Shown: in pieces, positions 6,607 to 10,800 of the stretch
How the letters are laid out: each line of letters opens with the position of its first letter
Numbering within the stretch: the first letter of the stretch is position 1
Assembly: GCA_964412395.1 (NCBI GenBank)
Contig: CAYPOY010000163.1
Coordinates: 1 to 10,800 of the forward strand
Source: CAYPOY01 sp964412395
Lineage (GTDB): Bacteria > Chloroflexota > Anaerolineae > B4-G1
Reading direction: 5' to 3'
Length of the DNA stretch: 10,800 nt
Program-made: the position numbers and the translations under genes
Notes under the pieces: model-generated
What the model saw: only the letters and a program-made list of their open reading frames with translations
What the model was told of the DNA's origin: nothing
Database searches by the model: none

Positions 6607-7913
6607 CACTCACCTGTGAGAAGATATTCAACGGCCCGTTCCAACTGAGGGTCTGCGCCGGGTTCCACATCCTCAGGCCATGGTACCTCAATGTCGGGCG
6701 TGAGTCCCTGACCATGAATGACCTGACCGCTGGGGGTGAACCACAGGGCGATGGTGACCCGCAACTCGGAGCCGTCGCTGAGGGTAAAGGGACGCTGCAC
6801 CGAGCCCTTGCCAAAGGTGGGCTCCCCGACCAGGACAGCCCGTTCCCAATCTTGTAATGCGCCGGCCACGATCTCCGACGCACTGGCACTGCCCACGTTC
6901 ACCAATACAACCAGCGGAACGTCTTCTCCGATGTCCCCTGAGTGAGCATCAAGCGATCGCTCCCTGCCATCGCTCCAGCGCTCAACGACAACTGTGCCAT
7001 CGTCGAGGAAGAGGTCGGCGACATCTACGGCCTGGTCTAACCAACCGCCCGGGTTCCCGCGCAAATCGAAGACAATGCCTTGTGGCTCCTGGGCCAAAAG
7101 TTCCTCCAGGCCTTCCTCCATCCGCTCGCTGGCCGTGGCGCTGAATTCGTGCAGCCTGATGTAGCCGACGCCATCGTCGCGCATCTCCACCTCGATGATG
7201 GGGATCTCGAGGCGCGCGCGGGTGACGGTGACCTCAAACGGCTCAAGTATCCCCTCGCGCTCGATGAGCAGCGTGACCTCGGAGCTCGCCGGGCCGCGAA
7301 TCAAGCCGATGGCTTCGTAGAGCGTGACCCCAACGATGGGCACACCGTCCACTTCCAGGACACGATCGCCAGCGAGCACTCCTGCGCTCTCGGCCGGGCC
7401 TCCCTCGAATGTCTCCACGATCTCCAGTTTGCCTCCCTCGTCCATACCCACAAACGCGCCGATGCCTTCAAATGCACCAGTGGCGTCTTCGGCTAGCACA
7501 GCAGCGACCTGGGGTTCGATGAAGGCAGTGTACTGGTCTCCCAGCGTGTTCAACATCCCGTGAATAGCGGCGTAGGTGATCTCCTGCATGTCCGGCAGTT
7601 CGCCATAGAAATTGCGCTGCACCAGGTCCCACACCTCCCAGAAGAGTTGGAAGGTTTCCTCATCCTCATTCGCTGGCGTGGGGATCGGCACGATCGTGGG
7701 CGTGGGAGCAGTCCCTCCTTCCTCTCCTATCCCTTCCGATGGGAGAGGCGACGGAGTGGCTGTCGGAGCAATCGCTGACCATGTGGGCAGCACGCCGCTC
7801 TCGGCCAACAGGTAGGCCGAACCGAAGCCAGCGAGGAATGCGGCCATTGTAAACATCAGCAGAATCGTGCCCGCGAGCACGAACTTGATCACATTGCGTA
7901 GGGTGCTATTCAT
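6606..7913 (-). CDS. S41 family C-terminal processing peptidase (CtpA-like), second copy
   Basis: Membrane-anchored serine protease of the CtpA/Prc (S41) family, which trims or degrades proteins outside the cytoplasmic membrane. The protein has 435 aa. It has an N-terminal membrane segment (about 9-36), a Pro/Thr-rich linker (about 48-82), an S41 N-terminal helical part with NFYGELPD, and a PDZ domain (about 148-232). In the protease core, VNVGSASASEIVAGAL and EPTFGKGSVQ hold the catalytic Ser344 and Lys369, 25 residues apart as in E. coli Prc. A Gln follows four residues after the Lys, as in CtpB. It starts 13 bases after the stop of its paralogue, with GGAG before the ATG, and its stop overlaps smpB. 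The two peptidases clearly derive from a duplication but have diverged. Targets are unknown. Confidence 0.95.
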   Translation of the reverse strand: MNSTLRNVIKFVLAGTILLMFTMAAFLAGFGSAYLLAESGVLPTWSAIAPTATPSPLPSEGIGEEGGTAPTPTIVPIPTPANEDEETFQLFWEVWDLVQRNFYGELPDMQEITYAAIHGMLNTLGDQYTAFIEPQVAAVLAEDATGAFEGIGAFVGMDEGGKLEIVETFEGGPAESAGVLAGDRVLEVDGVPIVGVTLYEAIGLIRGPASSEVTLLIEREGILEPFEVTVTRARLEIPIIEVEMRDDGVGYIRLHEFSATASERMEEGLEELLAQEPQGIVFDLRGNPGGWLDQAVDVADLFLDDGTVVVERWSDGRERSLDAHSGDIGEDVPLVVLVNVGSASASEIVAGALQDWERAVLVGEPTFGKGSVQRPFTLSDGSELRVTIALWFTPSGQVIHGQGLTPDIEVPWPEDVEPGADPQLERAVEYLLTGE

Positions 7914-7926
7914 TCACATTCTCCAT

Positions 7927-9108
7927 CTAGCGCTGAGACTGCAGGTAGGCCACAGCGCGGTCAAGTTGCCCGTCCCGCGAGCCATCGCCGCGCGAAACGC
8001 AAATATCGGGTGCCAGGCCCTCTCCCTCGATCCGATGCCGGTTGGGCGTCAACCAGATCGCCGAGGTGACGTGCAAGGATGAGCCGTCAGAGATTTCGTA
8101 GATCAGTTGGACCGAGCCCTTGCCAAAGGTGGACTCTCCAATCAATGGGGCGCGATCGTAGTCCTGCAGCGCACCAGCGACGATTTCGGCTGCGCTGGCC
8201 GTCCCGCCGTTGACCAGCACGGCCAATGGGACATCGGTAGCGATGCCGCCGCCTCGTACCGGGAAGGTGCGCTCTCGGGCATCGCGGTACAGTTCGACCA
8301 GCACAACGCCGTCGCGGAGAAACTGACTGGCAGTGGCCACTGCCGGGTCGATCAGCCCGCCAGAGTTATCCCGCAGGTCCAGGACCAGGCTGTCCGTCCC
8401 TGCCTCCTGCAATAATTCTTGCAGGGCAATCAAGATTTCACCGCCTGTCCTCTCGGTGAAACTCTCAACATGGATGTAGCCAATATCCTGGCCAAGGTCC
8501 TGATCAAGCACCCGCCAGGTGACGGAGGGCACCTGAATCTCATCCCGTATGACAGTGAGATCAAACGGCGGGGTGGGGGGGCGAGAGAGCGTGAGTGTTA
8601 CGGGGGTGTCTACTTCGCCACGAAGACGGGCGCGCGCGTCATCCATGGTCGTCTCGCCGGTAATTGGTTCGCCATCAACCGCTAGCAGGAAATCTCCTTC
8701 ACGGACTCCGGCGTGCTTGGCGGGAGAGTCAGGATAGGGAGAGATCACCATGTGGCCCTCTGCGTCGTGCCATAGCGTGGCACCTATGCCGCCGAAGACT
8801 CCGCGCATCTGGTCCCGCTCCAGTTCTCCAGGCTGGGGCTCGACAAAGACGGTATAGGGGTCATTGAGCAGCATCAGCGTCCCGCGGATGGCTCCGTAGG
8901 TGCGCTCACGCGGTGGAGGGAGTTCGCCGTAGAAGTGCTGCTCTACCCGATCCCAGGCTTCCCAGAACACGACCATTGGCTCCGGCTGGCCGACCTGCTC
9001 CAGTTTATCCCATAGCCGGTAGGCACCAAACCCGGCCGTGTAGGCCAGGCAGATGCAGACGAAGATGCTACCGATCAACAGGAGATTACGTTGAGTTGAA
9101 CTAGACAT
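7927..9108 (-). CDS. S41 family C-terminal processing peptidase (CtpA-like), first copy
   Basis: Paralogue of the next gene in the operon: a 393-aa S41 peptidase with an N-terminal membrane segment (about 8-30), no Pro/Thr linker, HFYGELPP (about 58-65) and a PDZ domain (about 105-190). In the protease core, VNGGTASAAEIVAGAL and ESTFGKGSVQ carry Ser305 and Lys330 with the expected 25-residue spacing and the following Gln. The Ser-rich motif is GTASAAE instead of GSASASE, but the catalytic serine is kept. The ATG at 9108 has no recognisable ribosome site (the bases before it read TGTAACCTTATT), unlike the other genes here. The frame is closed just upstream by a stop, so no better start exists. 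It is the first gene of the operon, about 75 bases after a likely transcript start near 9184. Confidence 0.95.
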   Translation of the reverse strand: MSSSTQRNLLLIGSIFVCICLAYTAGFGAYRLWDKLEQVGQPEPMVVFWEAWDRVEQHFYGELPPPRERTYGAIRGTLMLLNDPYTVFVEPQPGELERDQMRGVFGGIGATLWHDAEGHMVISPYPDSPAKHAGVREGDFLLAVDGEPITGETTMDDARARLRGEVDTPVTLTLSRPPTPPFDLTVIRDEIQVPSVTWRVLDQDLGQDIGYIHVESFTERTGGEILIALQELLQEAGTDSLVLDLRDNSGGLIDPAVATASQFLRDGVVLVELYRDARERTFPVRGGGIATDVPLAVLVNGGTASAAEIVAGALQDYDRAPLIGESTFGKGSVQLIYEISDGSSLHVTSAIWLTPNRHRIEGEGLAPDICVSRGDGSRDGQLDRAVAYLQSQR

Positions 9109-9190
9109 AATAAGGTTACATAATCACCACAGCCAGTCCAACACAGGAACCGGATGCGGGTACCTTTCAAGGACTTTCCAGACCTTGCGT

Positions 9191-9218
9191 ATTCTAGCAC
9201 AAAGCAGGAAGTGGGCAA
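9191..9218 (-). promoter_or_regulatory. Promoter of the peptidase-smpB operon
   Basis: On the - strand TAGAAT (9196-9191), preceded by TGC (extended -10), lies 16 bases after TTGCCC (9218-9213). Transcription would start near 9184, about 75 bases before the first peptidase ATG. It is the only good promoter seen upstream of this operon within the leader. Confidence 0.6.
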
Positions 9219-9276
9219 GCGAGGGATTATGCGGGCAAGCCGCGCGTTCTCTGCACATTCTTGTGCAATCGTGAAG

Positions 9277-9320
9277 TTATGTCAAGTAAAAATCTCGATT
9301 ATGTCAAGCTAAGAGCTCGA
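9277..9320. repeat. Two tandem copies of a 22-bp repeat
   Basis: TTATGTCAAG begins both units (9277-9298 and 9299-9320) and CTCGA ends both; only about four bases differ between the 22-base units. On the - strand each unit contains TTGACATAA, that is, a perfect -35 box. The left unit's TTGACA is followed 17 bases later by AAGAAT. The repeats could be binding sites, a transposon end, or chance promoter elements; I cannot decide. Confidence 0.7.
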
Positions 9321-9364
9321 AAGGTGGGGAGGTTTACATAACATGCCTAGTCGGAAGTTGTAGG

Positions 9365-9408
9365 GTTTCAATCCCTCGGACCGGTCGTCTCGCGGGTGGG
9401 AGTAAGAC
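9365..9408. repeat. Solitary CRISPR-repeat-like sequence
   Basis: The + strand begins GTTTCAATCCCTC and ends GTAAGAC. Read on the - strand it starts GTC and ends AGGGATTGAAAC, the hallmark 3' end of many type I and III CRISPR repeats. It contains an inner palindrome GACCGGTC (9379-9386). No second copy, spacer array or cas gene is in the window, and 44 bases is longer than usual repeats. It is therefore only a candidate relic. Confidence 0.25.
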
Positions 9409-9450
9409 TTGGGACGATGGGGTAAAGCGAAAACGGTCAGTTACCATCAT

Positions 9451-9479
9451 TTGACATTTATCCTTTGTAATGGTATCAT
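9451..9479 (+). promoter_or_regulatory. Strong promoter of the AbrB-like antitoxin gene
   Basis: A perfect TTGACA (9451-9456) and TATCAT (9474-9479) are 17 bases apart, and TGG just before the -10 makes it an extended type. TACCAT (9442-9447) and ATGGTA (9470-9475) form an inverted repeat that brackets the -35 and overlaps the -10. This may be an operator for self-repression by the AbrB-like protein, as is usual for toxin-antitoxin operons; that part is inference. Confidence 0.75.
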
Positions 9480-9509
9480 ATTTCCATCAAAAAGCAAGGA
9501 GGTAGGGCA

Positions 9510-9743
9510 ATGCAAGCCATCGTTGCCCGAATGAGCGCCAAGTATCAGATTGTGATCCCCAAGGCCGTGCGTGAAGCCCTGCATCTCCAACCACGAGACG
9601 CCGTGCTGTTCCTGCTGGACGGTGATATTGCTATCCTGCGCCCCCGGCCAGCCAGCTTTACCGAAGCCCTGCGGGGACTGCACCAGGAGATCTGGCCCGA
9701 TCCAGATGCCTGGCTGGAGGAGGAACGGGCTACGTGGGAATAG
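9510..9743 (+). CDS. AbrB/MazE-type (SpoVT-AbrB) antitoxin-like DNA-binding protein
   Basis: Small protein of 77 aa with an N-terminal SpoVT-AbrB swapped-hairpin DNA-binding domain (about residues 4-47): RMSAKYQIVIPKAVREALHL followed by LFLLDGDIAILRPRP. The acidic C-terminal tail, QEIWPDPDAWLEEERATW, is of the kind that binds and blocks a PIN toxin. The start is sure: AAGGAGGT at 9496-9503, 6 bases before the ATG, downstream of a strong promoter. It overlaps the following PIN gene by 10 bases, the classical layout of an AbrB-VapC type II toxin-antitoxin pair. It probably represses its own promoter. Since the partner is broken, it may now act alone or be drifting. Confidence 0.9.
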   Translation: MQAIVARMSAKYQIVIPKAVREALHLQPRDAVLFLLDGDIAILRPRPASFTEALRGLHQEIWPDPDAWLEEERATWE

Positions 9744-10113
9744 ACGAATTACGCCGCGTGATATCCGGGTACAGGCTGTTGACGCTGGACACGATGGTCT
9801 TTTCCTATCACCTGTCCAACCACCCCCGCTATGCCCCACTGACCAGCGTGGTGTTGAAGGCGATTGAATCCGGCCAGGTGGCGGGCCTGATCACAACCGT
9901 CACCCTGGCGGAAATCTTGTGGTGTCCCTGGACGTGGCCCTGGCGCGGGAGACGGCATCGGTCCGTGCCACATCCAGACTGCGGGTACCAGATGCGGTGC
10001 AAATCGCGGCGGCACGGCTGTCGGGCACGGACGGGATCGTGACTAACGATCACCGCTGGACCGGGCGGGTGCACGAGCCGGCATTGGTGATGCTGGATGA
10101 TTACCTGGAATAG
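9734..10113 (+). pseudogene. PIN-domain (VapC-like) toxin, internal deletion and frameshift
   Basis: Remnant of a PIN-domain ribonuclease toxin paired with the AbrB-like antitoxin. The GTG at 9734 overlaps the antitoxin's end. The first 62 codons are normal: LLTLDTMVFSYHLSN with the first acidic residue Asp19, then TTVTLAEIL with Glu60. At about 9919 the sense jumps to another frame, which continues VSLDVALARETASVRATSRL, then VPDAVQIAAARL and GIVTNDHRW, and ends at 10111-10113. All four acidic positions of the fold can thus still be found. However, about 25-30 residues normally lying between LAEIL and the SLDVA strand are missing, as well as the frame. Translation in the first frame runs into an unrelated Arg/Trp-rich tail, so an active toxin is unlikely unless the sequence is wrong here. 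Confidence 0.85.
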
Positions 10114-10143
10114 CAGATTCAGGTCTGGACATTGGCGAAGCCG

Positions 10144-10180
10144 AAAAGTCGCCAGCGCAACCTCAGAAAGCGCTGGCGAC
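10144..10180 (-). terminator. Intrinsic terminator of the small RNA
   Basis: On the - strand GTCGCCAGCGC (10180-10170) and GCGCTGGCGAC (10158-10148) form a perfect 11-bp stem with an 11-base loop, followed directly by TTTT (10147-10144). The outer bases CCGA and TCGG could extend the stem around the T run. On the + strand no T run follows, so the terminator belongs to leftward transcription. Confidence 0.8.
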
Positions 10181-10327
10181 TCGGAAACACGTTGACCGTA
10201 AACCCGCCGGGCCGCTCCCAAACACGGCGCTCGAAGCGCAAGCGGCTTAACCGCACGACGTCTTGCCTGGCCTTGCCAGGTCTGCGTCATAGGAGTCTTG
10301 CTCCTAAGAATAGGAAGCGGCCCGGAC
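10144..10327 (-). ncRNA. Probable structured small RNA, about 184 nt, unidentified
   Basis: A promoter (10362-10334) predicts a transcript starting at the G at 10327; an intrinsic terminator ends it at 10144. The first 13 paired bases (10325-10313, CCGGGCCGCTTCC) match 10219-10207 (GGGAGCGGCCCGG) with one G-U pair. They close a domain of 119 nt. Inside are hairpins TAGGAG-CAAGA-CTCCTA (first), CCTGGC-AAG-GCCAGG within an outer GACG/CGTC pairing, GCGG-TTAAG-CCGC, and GCGCT-TCG-AGCGC. A linker of about 26 nt leads to the terminator. No open frame on the - strand explains the region; an Arg-rich frame on the + strand is a shadow. It does not match what I know of 6S RNA, SRP RNA, tmRNA or RNase P RNA. 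It could be a trans-acting sRNA, an unrecognised lineage-specific RNA, or part of a mobile element. The class is unknown. Confidence 0.75.
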
Positions 10328-10333
10328 ATAGAT

Positions 10334-10362
10334 AGTATACCAGTGTTTGCCGGTCGTGTCAA
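10334..10362 (-). promoter_or_regulatory. Near-perfect sigma70-type promoter of the small RNA
   Basis: On the - strand TTGACA (10362-10357), a 17-base spacer ending in TGG, and TATACT (10339-10334) form a strong extended -10 promoter. The predicted start, about seven bases on, coincides with the GTCCGGG that opens the closing stem of the RNA. No protein gene lies downstream on this strand before the terminator. Confidence 0.85.
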
Positions 10363-10428
10363 GCTACTCTCGGCCTGCTCCGGTCCCTCTGCGGCGCGGG
10401 GCTTATGTCGTCAGTATCCTGGTATAAC

Positions 10429-10732
10429 CAAATTCGGGTAGTGTTCAATAAACCAGGTGACTCAACGCAGTACAAGACAAAGACGACTGGACACTCTTGG
10501 CTTGCTTCGACAAATGGAGGGATAGTTTGTTCATTGGTCATTGTTGCGCCCTGGCCTGAATATGACAACGAATTCGGAGGATTAACCGAATTATGCTGCA
10601 GTTGTGAGGTTAAGATGCCAATTCGTTTAATCCTCCTTATTCGATGTCATATTTTGCGAGGTCAAGGAGGTCAAGAAAGTGTCCAATCCGAAATCATAGC
10701 TCATACGTTCGATTTGAACACTACCCAAATTC
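10429..10732. mobile_element. Nested inverted-repeat element, MITE or insertion-sequence remnant
   Basis: CCAAATTCGGGTAGTGTTCAA (10429-10449) recurs inverted at 10712-10732 with 2 of 21 bases changed. A second matching pair, TGGACACT (10487-10494) and AGTGTCCA (10678-10685), lies further in, in the same symmetric order. In the centre is a long hairpin (10559-10653). This layout of about 304 bp, with terminal and subterminal inverted repeats and no gene, fits a non-autonomous transposable element or a decayed insertion sequence. I could not assign a family, and no target-site duplication is obvious. Confidence 0.6.
10559..10653. repeat. Long inverted repeat (34-bp arms) at the centre of the element
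   Basis: Arm one (10559-10592) begins AATATGACA and contains GGAGGATTAA. Arm two (10620-10653) is its reverse complement with four mismatches in 34 bases. The loop is 27 bases (10593-10619). Transcribed, it would fold into one strong rod-like hairpin. The region is AT-rich compared with the genes to the left. Confidence 0.9.
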
Positions 10733-10737
10733 GGAAT

Positions 10738-10800
10738 ATGGGGTACACCCGCAAACAAAAGCAGTTGATCCACATCCAGGGACGCCGAGCCGAGTCGTTC
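10738..10800 (+). CDS. Start of an unrecognised gene cut by the window edge
   Basis: ATG at 10738 opens a frame that runs to the end of the window, 21 codons: MGYTRKQKQL then IHIQGRRAESF. The peptide is basic and looks like a plausible protein N-terminus, but it is too short to name. The ATG lies six bases after the right outer inverted repeat, and no good ribosome site is seen. The same frame is open from 10336 and has an earlier ATG at 10405, but that stretch crosses the inverted repeats and reads like non-coding sequence. A transposase or another element-encoded protein is possible only by position. Confidence 0.35.
   Translation, partial: MGYTRKQKQLIHIQGRRAESF

Larger units (their letters stand above)
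9109..9509. other. Divergent intergenic region between the peptidase operon and abrB
   Basis: No gene of useful length is visible. From left to right it holds the peptidase operon leader and promoter (9109-9218), a small hairpin TGCACA-TTCT-TGTGCA (9252-9267), a 22-bp tandem repeat (9277-9320), a CRISPR-repeat-like stretch (9365-9408), and the promoter and ribosome site of the AbrB-like gene (9451-9503). AGGAGG-like runs near 9328 precede only a six-codon frame. Confidence 0.6.

Noticed and set aside
9340..9420. CRISPR array
   Set aside because: Only one repeat-like unit is present; no second copy at spacer distance and no cas gene in the window.
10144..10327. Small RNA as 6S RNA, SRP RNA or retron ncRNA
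   Set aside because: Its 5' and 3' ends do not form one long bubble-containing stem (6S). The SRP core GGTCAGG/GGAAGCAGC pattern is missing. No reverse transcriptase is in the window, so the closing stem alone is not enough to call a retron.
10132..10335. Arg/Lys-rich 67-codon frame on the plus strand
   Set aside because: It lies exactly opposite the structured RNA and terminator, begins at a TTG without ribosome site and has the composition of a shadow frame.
10359..10568. Minus-strand frame of 69 codons over the element's left half
   Set aside because: It crosses the outer inverted repeat and the small RNA promoter region and shows no protein features.

Overview
The window looks like a chromosomal segment of a GC-rich (about 60%) bacterium, most likely a member of Chloroflexota (Anaerolineae-like). 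This rests on gene content: a large PTPS_related/GT-C type membrane protein with beta-sandwich tails, tandem S41 peptidases next to smpB, and a two-S1-domain protein. It also rests on the promoter style, in which TGG often sits directly before the -10 box. The assignment is an inference from family knowledge, not from a marker gene.

Left part (1-5112, + strand): two tandem promoters precede sucC and sucD, the two subunits of succinyl-CoA synthetase. They are followed after 25 bases by a large membrane glycosyltransferase-like gene (2229-5052). That gene is broken in this sequence by a frameshift at a 27-G run inside a very GC-rich palindromic patch. Two arrays of 7-bp tandem repeats sit on the sucD stop codon and just inside the start of the glycosyltransferase gene.

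Middle part (5092-9218, - strand): a two-S1-domain RNA-binding protein has its own near-consensus promoter. Upstream of it lies a three-gene operon, transcribed leftwards: two paralogous membrane-anchored S41 (CtpA-type) peptidases and then smpB, the tmRNA-binding trans-translation protein. The last two genes overlap by one base. Between smpB and the S1 gene is an unexplained GC-rich inverted repeat.

Right part (9219-10800) is accessory DNA: a 22-bp tandem repeat, a lone CRISPR-repeat-like stretch, and an AbrB/PIN-type toxin-antitoxin pair. The antitoxin is intact and has a strong promoter; the PIN gene has an internal deletion and frameshift. Next comes what I judge the most interesting item: a probable, unidentified structured small RNA gene of about 184 nt on the - strand. 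It has a near-perfect sigma70 promoter, a 13-bp closing stem around four hairpins, and an intrinsic terminator. At the right edge is a nested inverted-repeat element of about 300 bp, probably a MITE or insertion-sequence remnant, followed by the first 21 codons of an unrecognised gene.

No tRNA, rRNA or complete transposase gene is visible.
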